This document shows positions 33,345 through 41,451 of a stretch of 42,724 nucleotides of DNA, one piece after another; position 1 is the stretch's first letter; each line of letters opens with the position of its first letter. The translations under genes and the position numbers were made by a program. The DNA is from Vulcanimicrobiota bacterium (GTDB lineage: Bacteria; Pseudomonadota; Gammaproteobacteria; Xanthomonadales; Rhodanobacteraceae): assembly GCA_903970555.1 (NCBI GenBank), contig CAJCJD010000080.1:1-42724 (forward strand), read 5' to 3'. The notes under the pieces are model-generated. The model saw nothing but the letters and a program-made list of their open reading frames with translations, searched no databases and was not told where the DNA came from.

Positions 33345-34259
33345 ATGGACCATAACGCTCGGCTTAGGAAATGGCCTGTGCTGGTGGCATTGATGCTGGT
33401 CGTACTCTTTGCGCTTATTGGTGTGTGGACAGCTGGCTCGCTTCTCGTTAGTCCCACCCAAATTTCCATCGGGCCACCACCGCCCGATTTTCCTGCTCAA
33501 ATAGTGATGTTTCCCGATGCAGCAGGTGAATCAATTCACGGTTGGTTTGTCAGCGGCACGGATGGTCAAGGCGCAGTTCTGTTGTTGCATGGTGTTCGTG
33601 CGGACCGACGCGCCATGGTTAATCGAGCGAGGTTTCTGCACGCGGCCGGCTATGCTGTGTTACTGATCGATTTTCAGGCGGCGGGGGAAAGTCCCGGCAA
33701 AGCGATCACCTTCGGCTATCGCGAAGCTGACGACGTGAAGGCATCGCTACATTATCTCCATCAACGATTGCCGGGCGAGCGCGTGGGCATCATCGGCACA
33801 TCCATGGGCGGTGCCGCGACGATCCTGGCCGAACCCGATGTGCATGCGGATGCCGTCGTACTGGAACAGGTCTATCCGACGATTCGACAAGCCACAGAGG
33901 ATCGGCTCGCTATTCACCTCGGGCCCATGGGGCCATGGCTCGCGCCTGTTCTTCTGGCAGGCCTGCATCCTCACTTAGGCATTTACCCCGATCAGCTACG
34001 CCCGATTGACCACATTGGCCATTTAGCGATGCCCAAACTGTTGATCGTGGGCGATCGTGATCGCGACACAACAATCGCCGAATCCTATGCGATGTTTCAC
34101 GCAGCGACCGGGTCGAAGGAACTCTGGGTAGTACATGGAGCCAGGCATGTTGACCTCTACGGCTATGTCGGAACTGTGTACAAAACGCGCGTCCTGGAAT
34201 TCTTCAACGCCCATCTACGTTCACAGGCAGTAGCCGCAAACTTCAACCACCGCCCGTAA
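33345..34259 (+). CDS. Membrane-anchored alpha/beta hydrolase
   Basis: A 304-residue protein. An N-terminal membrane helix (VLVALMLVVLFALIGVW, about 12-28) is followed by an alpha/beta-hydrolase domain: VLLLHGVRADRRAMVNRARF, VLLIDFQAAGESPG, the nucleophile elbow VGIIGTSMGGAATIL (Ser near 152), the acid in LLIVGDRDRDTTI and the histidine in GARHVDLYGYVGTVY. The order fits the YqiA/FrsA-like or dienelactone-type hydrolases. The active site would face the periplasm. It stands alone, downstream of phnN by 132 bases holding an imperfect hairpin (33222-33250). Substrate unknown. Confidence 0.85.
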   Translation: MDHNARLRKWPVLVALMLVVLFALIGVWTAGSLLVSPTQISIGPPPPDFPAQIVMFPDAAGESIHGWFVSGTDGQGAVLLLHGVRADRRAMVNRARFLHAAGYAVLLIDFQAAGESPGKAITFGYREADDVKASLHYLHQRLPGERVGIIGTSMGGAATILAEPDVHADAVVLEQVYPTIRQATEDRLAIHLGPMGPWLAPVLLAGLHPHLGIYPDQLRPIDHIGHLAMPKLLIVGDRDRDTTIAESYAMFHAATGSKELWVVHGARHVDLYGYVGTVYKTRVLEFFNAHLRSQAVAANFNHRP

Positions 34260-34279
34260 ACTTCTGGAAAGATCTACCG

Positions 34280-34298
34280 GGGGTGCCCATTGCACCCC
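34280..34298 (+). terminator. Hairpin after the hydrolase gene
   Basis: GGGGTGC and GCACCCC pair across CCATT, twenty bases after the hydrolase stop. There is no T-run, so termination is uncertain. Confidence 0.4.
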
Positions 34299-34388
34299 AC
34301 GCCTCGAGGTTGATACGTTAGGCCTCGTCCTAGACCACTAGGCGATAATGGAACCATTGCCGAACTTCGTTGCCACAGGGGGCGCGTT

Positions 34389-34991
34389 GTGGAATTGCTG
34401 ACAAGGATGACCACGTCCAGGGCTTTTTGCGGCGTGCTGCTTTTGCTGATGGCGCTGCTGCCTTTAAGCGCGCACGCGGATATCTATAAGTGCAGCAAGG
34501 GCGGGGCGGTCACTTATCAGGACACGCCCTGCGAGGGTGCCAATGTACAAGCTACCCATATCGAAGACCGAAGCACGAGTTACTTCGTTGGGTGTTTTAC
34601 CAGTGAGGGAAACCAGCGCGGGCAAACCATCGAGGTGCGCGCCAACGGCGCGGGTACCTATCAAATGATCGATGAGCACAACCCGCTGGCGAACGGAACC
34701 GCGCTAAAGCCGGCGACTTCGGAAGAGCTGCAAGCGGTAAGCAATGGATTGCACATACAGATCACCGAAGGGTTGAATCGACAAATCGGTCAATCCACAG
34801 GCGTCAATATCTACGTGGCGCGTAACGGCTATCGCTACGTGTCGCGTTCCACCCCTTCTGCGATTGCCATAACACCGGCCAGCTTGTACGGCGTGTACAA
34901 GGGAACAAACTCGGAGGGTGAACCTATCACCCTCCTTTACACGGGTGGCGTGCCGCAGGTCATCCTTAAAAGCGATTGTCCTACGTACTAG
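34389..34991 (+). CDS. Exported DUF4124-type protein
   Basis: A 200-residue protein with a signal peptide (CGVLLLLMALLPLSAHA). A DUF4124-like start follows: DIYKCSKGGAVTYQDTPCEG, with the paired cysteines typical of that domain. Beyond residue 70 it has a longer, unrecognised domain with one Cys near FVGCFTSEG and a final Cys in SDCPTY. GTG at 34389 is chosen as start because AGGGGG lies seven bases upstream; the first ATG (34407) has no such site. It converges on the phospholipase gene 34 bases further on. DUF4124 proteins are periplasmic and of unknown function. Confidence 0.75.
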   Translation: MELLTRMTTSRAFCGVLLLLMALLPLSAHADIYKCSKGGAVTYQDTPCEGANVQATHIEDRSTSYFVGCFTSEGNQRGQTIEVRANGAGTYQMIDEHNPLANGTALKPATSEELQAVSNGLHIQITEGLNRQIGQSTGVNIYVARNGYRYVSRSTPSAIAITPASLYGVYKGTNSEGEPITLLYTGGVPQVILKSDCPTY

Positions 34992-35025
34992 ACATTCCGA
35001 GTTTGCACCTGTCCGACTGGCGCGC

Positions 35026-37134
35026 TTACCCAGTAATGGAAGCGCTGCCGTTCTCCAAATGCCCGGTATAGCGACGAATCCAGCTCGTGTCGCCGCTGAT
35101 GGTGGCCGTAAAGTCGTACCAGCCTTGCGTGTTGGCGACGGCGGAAAAATAGGTGTTTACGGTTGCGCCTGCCGCTACGGTGTAGGTCCAAGGGCCTGCG
35201 GTGGTGTAGTTGTTGGAGGTAATGGTGAAGGTGACGGGTTCGGTGCCGGTGTTGGTCATCGCAAAGTAGATCGCGAGCTGACCCGATACGGGATCAGTGG
35301 CATACGACGAGGTGATGCTGCACGTCTTGCCCGAGTTGTTCACGTCACCCGCAAAGCGGCGCAGGAAGCGGTTCGGACCGACGCATGTCAAATCGTAACT
35401 ACCGCTTCCGTAGCCCGATCCGATGTTGAAGTAATCGGAATACGAACCGTTGGTGCCGTTGCTGTAGGGGCTGATGGTGTATTGCCACGGACCACCGCTG
35501 CGATATGCATTCGCGTAAATTGCCAGCGGAACAGCGCGTGTTGCGAGCGTGCCTACATTTAGCATCTCGATCCACACCAGGATCTGGCCGTTGGAGCCAT
35601 ACTGGAATGAAGAAATGTTGGCGTCGGGTTGATAAGGCAGCGCGCGCGCTGTGCGTGTGCCGGCTTCTTGCTGCGGCAGGCTATTGGAGGCGTTGCTGTC
35701 GGTCGGATTGGGCAGCGGATCGCAAGTTGTTTCTCGGTTGATATAGGCCGTTGCCGACGGCAAATTGGTCGGCAAGCCTTGCACGGGATTGGCGAAGTTG
35801 AACGCGCCGGTGAGGTCACCACTTACCTGGCGTCGCCATGCGCTAATCGACGAGCAAATGGCCGGCTTGCCGATCGCCGTGGTCCACGTCTCAAGAAACT
35901 GGATCACCGATGTGTGATCGTAGATCTGCGAATCGACCACGCCGCCGCGCGTCCACGGCGAGCAGATAACCATCGGCACGCGGAAGCCCATGCCGATCGG
36001 CTGCGTCTCACCACTAACGGTAATGAATTCGTCCGCTGTCCCGCTCGGCGGAACTGGCGGCGGAACGTGATCGAAGAAACCGTCATTCTCGTCGTAGTTG
36101 AGAATAAGCACGGTGGAGTCGAAGGTTGCCTGATTCGAAGCTAGCGCCTGCAGAATCAGGTTAAGGAAATAAGCGCCGTTCTCGGGCGGAGCGTCGGGGT
36201 GATCGGAGAAATCCTGACTTGCAACGATCCAGCTGACTTGCGGCAACGTACCGTTTTCGACGTCGCTCTGAATGGCTGCAGCGATGCTGGCGGGTGTGGA
36301 GTAATACGCGCCCGAATCGATGATCGGCACCGACGACATGCCCTGCTTATACAAAGAGCTTGTCGTGGATGCATTGGCAAACTGATTGAAAAACGCTAAG
36401 CCGTTATCGGTGAAATTGTCGGAAGCCACCTGAAAAACCTGCCAACTCACACCAGCCTCTCCCAGCGCTTCGGCGTAGGTTTGCCACGTGAGGCCGGATT
36501 CCGCACCGCCATCATAGGCAGGTCCACCGTTGGCGCCGGTCGGATCGATCATGCCACCCCACAGGTAGGTGCGGTTAGGGCCGGTGGCGCTGAGGATGGA
36601 ACAAAAATAGTGATCGCAAACGGTGTACGCGTCGGCAAGCGCGTAGTGGAACGGAACATCGGCGCGCGTAAGATAGCCTAGCGTGCGAACGCTCGCCTTG
36701 GCGGACACCCATTCGTCCATTTTGCCGTTGTCCCACGCCTGGTGCTGCGTGGCCCACGAGTGATCGAGGCTGCCATCGCACTGCGTGATCACTTCACCGG
36801 TTTGACCGGAAGCAGGCGAGGTCGTGTTGAACGCCCACGGGTACTGACGTGCCGTTCCGTTCGGCTGATTGAATACCGAATACCCGCCGGGCAGCGTGAT
36901 GCCGGCCCTATCGGAAAAGCCACGCACACCTTGCAGTGTTCCGAAGAAGTGATCGAAGCTGCGGTTCTCCTGCATGAAAACGATCACGTGCTTGACGTCG
37001 GTGATCGTTCCCGTTGCAGCAGTTGTAGCTGCTTTGGCGGACCTGAATACGCCGCCAAGTGTTGGGCCGGCGACACCTAATGCAGCGGCCTTGACTGACA
37101 ACGAGAGAAATTTACGGCGGCTAAGCTCGATCAT
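35026..37134 (-). CDS. Tat-exported non-haemolytic-type phospholipase C
   Basis: A 702-residue enzyme of the phospholipase C/acid phosphatase AcpA superfamily that releases the phosphate head group from phosphatidylcholine or related lipids. The Tat signal is ELSRRKFLSLSVKAAALG (twin Arg near 6-7). Catalytic elements: VKHVIVFMQENRSFDHFFGT (about 48-67), DGSLDHSWATQH, YDENDGFFDHVPPP and the YDHTSVIQFLE motif. Two C-terminal beta domains of about 85 residues each follow (GSYDLTCVGPNRFLRRFAGD and GWYDFTATISGDTSWIRRYTGH show the repeat). A Pho-box candidate lies upstream, fitting a phosphate-starvation enzyme. PlcN-like by length; substrate preference not provable here. Confidence 0.92.
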   Translation of the reverse strand: MIELSRRKFLSLSVKAAALGVAGPTLGGVFRSAKAATTAATGTITDVKHVIVFMQENRSFDHFFGTLQGVRGFSDRAGITLPGGYSVFNQPNGTARQYPWAFNTTSPASGQTGEVITQCDGSLDHSWATQHQAWDNGKMDEWVSAKASVRTLGYLTRADVPFHYALADAYTVCDHYFCSILSATGPNRTYLWGGMIDPTGANGGPAYDGGAESGLTWQTYAEALGEAGVSWQVFQVASDNFTDNGLAFFNQFANASTTSSLYKQGMSSVPIIDSGAYYSTPASIAAAIQSDVENGTLPQVSWIVASQDFSDHPDAPPENGAYFLNLILQALASNQATFDSTVLILNYDENDGFFDHVPPPVPPSGTADEFITVSGETQPIGMGFRVPMVICSPWTRGGVVDSQIYDHTSVIQFLETWTTAIGKPAICSSISAWRRQVSGDLTGAFNFANPVQGLPTNLPSATAYINRETTCDPLPNPTDSNASNSLPQQEAGTRTARALPYQPDANISSFQYGSNGQILVWIEMLNVGTLATRAVPLAIYANAYRSGGPWQYTISPYSNGTNGSYSDYFNIGSGYGSGSYDLTCVGPNRFLRRFAGDVNNSGKTCSITSSYATDPVSGQLAIYFAMTNTGTEPVTFTITSNNYTTAGPWTYTVAAGATVNTYFSAVANTQGWYDFTATISGDTSWIRRYTGHLENGSASITG

Positions 37135-37165
37135 CTTCGTGCCCGTCCATGATTTGGGTCAGCCG

Positions 37166-37199
37166 AAGATAAGGATGGTCTGTGCCACATTTATGACGC
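37166..37199 (-). promoter_or_regulatory. Candidate PhoB-dependent promoter of the phospholipase C gene
   Basis: On the minus strand GCGTCATAAATGTGGCAC (37182-37199) matches the Pho-box consensus (two CTGTCAT units separated by AAAT) at about 13 of 18 positions. It is followed after ten bases by TATCTT (37166-37171), the spacing expected for a PhoB-activated -10. The start codon is about 30 bases further downstream. Confidence 0.6.
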
Positions 37200-37299
37200 G
37201 ACGAGGCTAACTCGACGTCATGTCTATGCTCTCGATAGCAAATGACCGATCTGCATCACACATTCACAAGATCTTCGCAAAGTTCAACGCGTGCGAGGA

Positions 37300-37896
37300 T
37301 CAACTCCAACTCGTGGTTCGCTCGTCGCAACCGCACCATGAGAATGAATGAGGGTAGGCTGTGCGGCGTTCGGTATGGCTGTCGTATAAAGACGATCTCG
37401 TTACAACCTGATGAACGGAAGCATCGTAAGTGCTGAGCATGCGGCGACGAAGACGTTCCGCAATGGATGTCGACGAATCCAATGAAGGCGCATTGCCAGT
37501 CACGGTATGGCGATCGACATGATGTTCCAAAGCATGCTTCGGATGCACATGGAAATGGACGTGAGCGACACCGTGATCGGATGTTGCCGAGTTTGATCGC
37601 CACACGCTCACGCCATCGCCAGGAAATTCCAAATCGACGACATGCACGGCTCGACGCACTGCCAGAATAAGCGCATCGACCATGGCATCTCTTACGTCGC
37701 GCAGGTCATCGACATGAATGCGTGGCGCAACAAGAAGGTGGCCGGTGTGAAACTGGCCAAGATCCAGCAGAGTCATGGTTTTCTCGTCGTGAACAACGAC
37801 GCTGATGTCGGAGCCACCTTCCGAAGTCTTGCAAAAGACACATTCTCTACTCATGCATACGAGGCTTTCTTGGCATGGGATGGTTTGCGCGTTCAT
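37300..37896 (-). CDS. HIT family hydrolase with unusual C-terminal tail
   Basis: A 198-residue HIT-domain protein. It has the N-terminal zinc-type CVFCKTSEGG, the substrate strand TLLDLGQFHTGHLLVAPRIH and the catalytic triad region DHGVAHVHFHVHP (H-x-H-x-H-x). HIT proteins hydrolyse nucleoside phosphates such as AMP derivatives or dinucleoside polyphosphates. After IAERLRRRML, where family members usually end, about 45 residues follow that are rich in Ser, Thr, Arg and His and look non-coding. A frameshift or lost stop codon may have extended the gene. Start at 37896 or 37854 (which gives MSRECVFC); neither has a clear ribosome site. Confidence 0.75.
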   Translation of the reverse strand: MNAQTIPCQESLVCMSRECVFCKTSEGGSDISVVVHDEKTMTLLDLGQFHTGHLLVAPRIHVDDLRDVRDAMVDALILAVRRAVHVVDLEFPGDGVSVWRSNSATSDHGVAHVHFHVHPKHALEHHVDRHTVTGNAPSLDSSTSIAERLRRRMLSTYDASVHQVVTRSSLYDSHTERRTAYPHSFSWCGCDERTTSWS

Positions 37897-37927
37897 AGGA
37901 AAGCACCAATCCTGTTGTTACGACGGT

Positions 37928-38011
37928 TCAAAATATGTGCATAAAGACGTAAATAAGTACCAATAGACATGCCGGTACACCAAGCAACCAAGCTAATAAA
38001 TATTTGCGCAT
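37928..38011 (-). CDS. 27-residue membrane peptide
   Basis: ATG at 38011 preceded by GGAGG at seven bases opens a 27-codon frame. The peptide begins MRKYLLAWLLGVPACLLVLI and ends in a Val/Phe/His/Ile tail, so it is one transmembrane helix with a positive N-terminus. The strong ribosome site and clean helix argue for a real gene. I recall similar tiny proteins beside csbD genes, but no function. It follows csbD on the same strand, 53 bases on, with a perfect hairpin between. Confidence 0.65.
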   Translation of the reverse strand: MRKYLLAWLLGVPACLLVLIYVFMHIF

Positions 38012-38026
38012 GGGTATGCCTCCGTG

Positions 38027-38056
38027 ACGGAAGGCGGCAGCGTGGCCGCCTTCCGT
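38027..38056 (-). promoter_or_regulatory. Perfect hairpin between csbD and the 27-aa gene
   Basis: ACGGAAGGCGGC and GCCGCCTTCCGT form a 12-pair stem with a six-base loop. On the minus strand it ends a few bases before the GGAGG of the small gene. No T-run follows, so it may process or protect the message, or tune translation of the small gene, rather than terminate. Confidence 0.6.
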
Positions 38057-38064
38057 CGTTGCGA

Positions 38065-38262
38065 TCACAGATGCTTGTCGAATTCCTTGATCTGCTTTTC
38101 CGCCTCGTCCTTGGCGATGCCGTAGCGCTCCTGCAGCTTGCCGGCGAGATACTCGCTATTGCCTTCAGCTGTCTTGAGATCGTCGTCGGTCAGCTTGCCC
38201 CATTTTTCCTTGAGCTTTCCGCTCAATTGTTTCCACTGTCCCTTGATCTTGTCTTCGTTCAT
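38065..38262 (-). CDS. CsbD family stress protein
   Basis: A 65-residue CsbD-like protein: NEDKIKGQWKQLSGKLKEKW, then GKLTDDDLKTAEGNSEYLAGKLQERYGIAKDEAEKQI. Small, charged and helical; induced by general stress in other bacteria, with unknown biochemical role. AGGAG lies seven bases before the ATG. It is part of a minus-strand group of small genes (His-rich protein, BON protein, CsbD, 27-residue peptide). Confidence 0.93.
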   Translation of the reverse strand: MNEDKIKGQWKQLSGKLKEKWGKLTDDDLKTAEGNSEYLAGKLQERYGIAKDEAEKQIKEFDKHL

Positions 38263-38319
38263 AACGCACTCCTAAGCATGTAGTTGGACAAGCATTCGCA
38301 AACATCTCAAGCGAAGCGC

Positions 38320-38664
38320 TTAATTCCTGGACTTAAGTCCAGACGAATCAACCTGCGTGACGCCCTTGACGCTCTTGGTCGCTGCAACCGCCTTCTTTAC
38401 GGCCAGGTCGTTCGCCAGCACGCCGGTGAGCGTGACGGCGCCATTGACGGTTGTGACTGATACGTCCGAACTCTTCACACCCGCGGTCGATGCCAACTCG
38501 CTTTTCACCTTGGTGGTGATCCACGTATCGCTTACCGGTTGGTTCGAGGACATGGAGCTGTCCTGGATCGGAGCGGCGTGTGCTTCATCCATAAAGACGG
38601 CCTGACCGCTCAGCGACAGGAGCGTCGTCAAGGCAAGCGCAGGCAGGGTAATAATCGATTTCAT
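38320..38664 (-). CDS. Periplasmic BON-domain protein
   Basis: A 114-residue protein with a signal peptide (MKSIITLPALALTTLLSLSG, cleavage near AHA at about 29). One BON domain follows: VSDTWITTKVKSELASTAG, then VTTVNGAVTLTGVLANDLAVKKAV and TKSVKGVTQVDSS. BON domains bind membranes and occur in OsmY-like osmotic-stress proteins. AAAGGA is seven bases before the ATG at 38664; a longer frame to 38706 is less likely. The 3' end overlaps a perfect 16-base palindrome, CTGGACTTAAGTCCAG (38327-38342). Confidence 0.9.
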   Translation of the reverse strand: MKSIITLPALALTTLLSLSGQAVFMDEAHAAPIQDSSMSSNQPVSDTWITTKVKSELASTAGVKSSDVSVTTVNGAVTLTGVLANDLAVKKAVAATKSVKGVTQVDSSGLKSRN

Positions 38665-38706
38665 GGATATGTCCTTTCGGTGTTGAACGACGTACGCGCG
38701 AAGCAC

Positions 38707-38868
38707 TTACTTCTTTTGCGGTGTACGATGTTGACCATCGCGATGATCGTCCCGATCTGGATGGTTGGGCTTGGCATGACTGTGATGTTGCTTGTTATCA
38801 TCGTGTTGCGGATTCGTCGGCTTATGCTCGGGCGAATGCTGGGGAGAAGGTTTCTGTGTCGAGTTCAT
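38707..38868 (-). CDS. Small His/Pro/Asp-rich protein (53 aa)
   Basis: A 53-residue, very hydrophilic, apparently disordered protein starting MNSTQKPSPQHSPEHKP. It has clusters of His, Asp and Asn and a basic end (HRTPQKK). GGAG lies six bases before the ATG at 38868. It precedes the BON gene by 42 bases and probably shares its transcript. The composition could allow metal binding or protection during drying, but no family is recognised. Confidence 0.6.
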   Translation of the reverse strand: MNSTQKPSPQHSPEHKPTNPQHDDNKQHHSHAKPNHPDRDDHRDGQHRTPQKK

Positions 38869-39007
38869 CGTGGTCTCCAGGGGATTGGAAGGCCCAACGG
38901 TTTGGATGGGCATATCGAGACTAGGAACTGCAGACACTGGCGCACAGAGTAAGCTGCACCGGTTGGCCTAGTGTTTTTGTCGCGCGCCGCAAACGGTCTT
39001 ACGCTGC

Positions 39008-39026
39008 TTTAGCAATAAGCGCTAAA
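39008..39026 (+). promoter_or_regulatory. Inverted repeat upstream of the PAS-LuxR gene
   Basis: TTTAGC and GCTAAA are separated by seven bases and lie 25 bases before the start codon. The position and symmetry suit a LuxR-type autoregulatory site. No further support. Confidence 0.3.
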
Positions 39027-39050
39027 AAGAAGGCGTACCGGGGAGGTTCC

Positions 39051-40523
39051 ATGAATGCAACGCCAGCTAAACCGCAAGTCGATCGTCGACAGCTTCAGCA
39101 GATTGTCGCGGGCCTTACCGAAGGCGTGGTGCTGATCGACCCGGATTGTTCAATCGCATGGGCAAATGAGCCGGCACTAGCGATGCACGGCGTTCAACAA
39201 CTAAAAGACCTTGGTGCGGACGCCACGCAATATCGAAAGAACTTCATCCTGAAGTATCGAAATAACCATTTGTTGGACGCCAAGCAATACCCGATCGACC
39301 GCGTGCTTGCGGGTCAATCGCTCCGCGATGTTGTCGTCGAAGTGACGAAGCGCGACGACGAAAATTTTCGCCGCATTCATCAGATTCGCAGCCTGCTGCT
39401 GACCAACTCGGCCGGCATTGTGGAGTCCATGGTGTTGGTTATCCAGGACGCCACCGATCGCTTCAATGCGGAGGAGCGCTTCGAGCGAACCTTCAATGCA
39501 AACCCCGCGCCGGCGGTGATATGCCAACTGTCGGACCTGCGGCACGTGAAGGTAAATCAGGGCTTTCTCGACATGACCGGTTATGACCGGGACAACGTCA
39601 TCGGCCGATCGCTCTACGAGGTGGACGTACTGGAGCAGGCGGATAACCGCGAAGATGCCATTGATGCGCTTAAAGAAGGGCGCACCATCACGCAAAGAGA
39701 AGCACTGCTGCGACTGCCTGATGGCGATAACAAGTTTGTCATCGTGGCCGGCCAACCCATCGAGGTTGGCGAGGAGCCATGCATGCTCTTTACGTTCATT
39801 GATCTTGATGCGCGTAAACGCGCTGAGACGTCGTTGCAGTACAGCGAGGAGCGTTTCTCCAAGGCGTTTCGCCTGGCACCTGTGCCGATGATGGTGTGTG
39901 CGTTGCCCGAGCTGCGCGTGATCGAGGTCAACGCGGCCTTTGTCGCGGCCACCGGATATGCCGCCGATGAGATGCTCGGAAAGACTACGTCCGACGTCGA
40001 TGTGTGGAAGGATGCAAAAATCTATCGCGAGCTGCAGGCGAAGCTTGACGAGCGCGATGGCGTGCGCAATTTCGAAATTGCCATGCGCACGCGCGAAGGA
40101 GCCGTCATCGACTGCCTGCTTTCCGCCGAACCCGTGATGATTCAGAACGAAGCCTGCGTGCTATGCGTCGTCCAGGACATCACGGAATACAAGCGTTCGG
40201 AGATGGATCTCATCGCGGCGATCGAAGCGGTGATGAAAGACACCTCATGGTTCAGCAAGACGGTGATGGAAAAGCTTGCGCAGATTCGCCATCCCAACAC
40301 GGGACATAAGACCAAGGGTGAGTTGAGCGATTTGACTCCGCGCGAACGCGAAGTGCTGGTGCTGATGTGCAAAGGCCACGGTGACGAGGATATTGCGTCG
40401 GCGCTCAAACTCTCGCGCAATACGGTGCGCAACCATGTCGCCACGTTGTACAGCAAGATTGGCGTCAATCGGCGCAGTGCCGCCGTGGTATGGGGGCGTG
40501 AGCGTGGAGTGATCAGCTACTAG
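39051..40523 (+). CDS. Three-PAS-domain LuxR-type regulator
   Basis: A 490-residue cytosolic regulator. Three PAS-like domains: about 15-140 (LTEGVVLIDPDCSIAWANEPAL), 145-260 (FNANPAPAVICQ, VNQGFLDMTGYDRDNVIG) and 270-385 (FRLAPVPMMVCALPELRVIEVN, ATGYAADEMLGKT). A C-terminal LuxR/GerE helix-turn-helix follows: LTPREREVLVLMCKGHGDEDIASAL, then SRNTVRNHVATLYSKIG. No membrane segment or receiver domain is seen, so it probably senses a cytosolic ligand or redox state through PAS. GGGAGG sits five bases before the ATG. It is divergent from the small stress-gene cluster, which it might control. Confidence 0.9.
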   Translation: MNATPAKPQVDRRQLQQIVAGLTEGVVLIDPDCSIAWANEPALAMHGVQQLKDLGADATQYRKNFILKYRNNHLLDAKQYPIDRVLAGQSLRDVVVEVTKRDDENFRRIHQIRSLLLTNSAGIVESMVLVIQDATDRFNAEERFERTFNANPAPAVICQLSDLRHVKVNQGFLDMTGYDRDNVIGRSLYEVDVLEQADNREDAIDALKEGRTITQREALLRLPDGDNKFVIVAGQPIEVGEEPCMLFTFIDLDARKRAETSLQYSEERFSKAFRLAPVPMMVCALPELRVIEVNAAFVAATGYAADEMLGKTTSDVDVWKDAKIYRELQAKLDERDGVRNFEIAMRTREGAVIDCLLSAEPVMIQNEACVLCVVQDITEYKRSEMDLIAAIEAVMKDTSWFSKTVMEKLAQIRHPNTGHKTKGELSDLTPREREVLVLMCKGHGDEDIASALKLSRNTVRNHVATLYSKIGVNRRSAAVVWGRERGVISY

Positions 40524-40572
40524 TTTCGAGCGAATGGGTTGGCGATCCAATACCTGCACACACACGCAAGCC

Positions 40573-40584
40573 GCGCACGTGCGC
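40573..40584. repeat. Palindrome after the PAS-LuxR gene
   Basis: GCGCACGTGCGC is a perfect 12-base palindrome, 50 bases after the stop. Outer words ATACCTGC (40550-40557) and GCAGGTAT (near 40583-40590) also pair, so a larger hairpin at the transcript end is possible. Confidence 0.4.
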
Positions 40585-40646
40585 AGGTATCTCCATCGCC
40601 TCGATGCACACGTTAGCGCTGTTCCGCTATCCGTGTGATGGGTGAA

Positions 40647-40838
40647 TCAGCGCCGCTTTTTTCCCTTCTCGACCGGAAGACGCGGCGGGGGCGAACCGGG
40701 GTGACCGGGCTCCCTGCCATTGTGGAAGGTGCGCTGGTACTCGCCGGTAGTTTGCTTACTCGGCGCGGCGCTCTTGATGCCTTGCGAATAGGTGGTATGG
40801 ATTTCCGCGGCGGACAGCGGCTTGGGCGTGGTGGTCAT
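40647..40838 (-). CDS. Small hypothetical protein (63 aa)
   Basis: A 63-residue hydrophilic protein. It starts MTTTPKPLSAAEIHTTYSQG and ends in a Pro-rich, basic tail (PGSPPPRLPVEKGKKRR). AGG lies seven bases before the ATG. Composition suggests a soluble, partly disordered protein. Not recognised; coding is plausible but unproven. Confidence 0.45.
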   Translation of the reverse strand: MTTTPKPLSAAEIHTTYSQGIKSAAPSKQTTGEYQRTFHNGREPGHPGSPPPRLPVEKGKKRR

Positions 40839-41451
40839 GACTCTACCTGGGCGGTGATCTGAGCTACGCAGATCGGCAAATCATTGGTCCGATGCCCCAA
40901 AGATCGGGGTGCTCACTCAGGCAAATCCTCGATGTATGAGGCACTTGCGGGCTGCGCACTGAAAACCTGGCAGCGCTTGAGGTGTCCGCCCACTGTATGC
41001 GCTTTCCTGTAAGGTTTGTGTAACGGGCCAGACGCGGTCCATACGCCGTTCAGCGTTACTCCTGCGTAACAAGCAAGGGTGCAGACTCGGAGAGTGCCCC
41101 GGTTCCGTTCGCCGAAGCGATGGGCATCTCAGCCCGCGACTGGCAGTCCTCGCCTCTGAGCCGTCCCGAAACCCTTGGGGTGCGGGGTGTTTTGTCTTGC
41201 TCATGAACGCAGGTCCACGCCTGCGTGCTGTCGGAGTTGCATGAACGTCAAAGAGCCGCCCGAAACCCGCCTGCCGCCCAAAGTTGGAGAGGTTGTCAGG
41301 CTTGTGCCACGACTGCGCATCGTGCCGCCCTTGCGCAGCGATTTCATGGCTACGGTGCCGTCGATACGGCATTTGGATGTTCCATCGACGATGGCGATAA
41401 ACCTGCCGCCGGAAAAGAACGTCTAAGCAGTTGCCGTATTGAAGCGCATAT
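40839..41451. other. Gene-poor stretch
   Basis: About 610 bases between the small gene and the transporter. Open frames exist on both strands (for example 41175-41426 plus and 40917-41372 minus) but their protein composition looks random. I saw no convincing riboswitch, repeat or promoter. Confidence 0.4.

Noticed and set aside
40860..41240. Riboswitch or structured RNA upstream of the right-hand genes
   Set aside because: The stretch is G/C-rich with some short complementary words but matches no aptamer core I know.
40917..41372. 151-residue minus-strand protein
   Set aside because: Composition is dominated by Arg, Ser, Pro and His without any domain pattern; no ribosome site.
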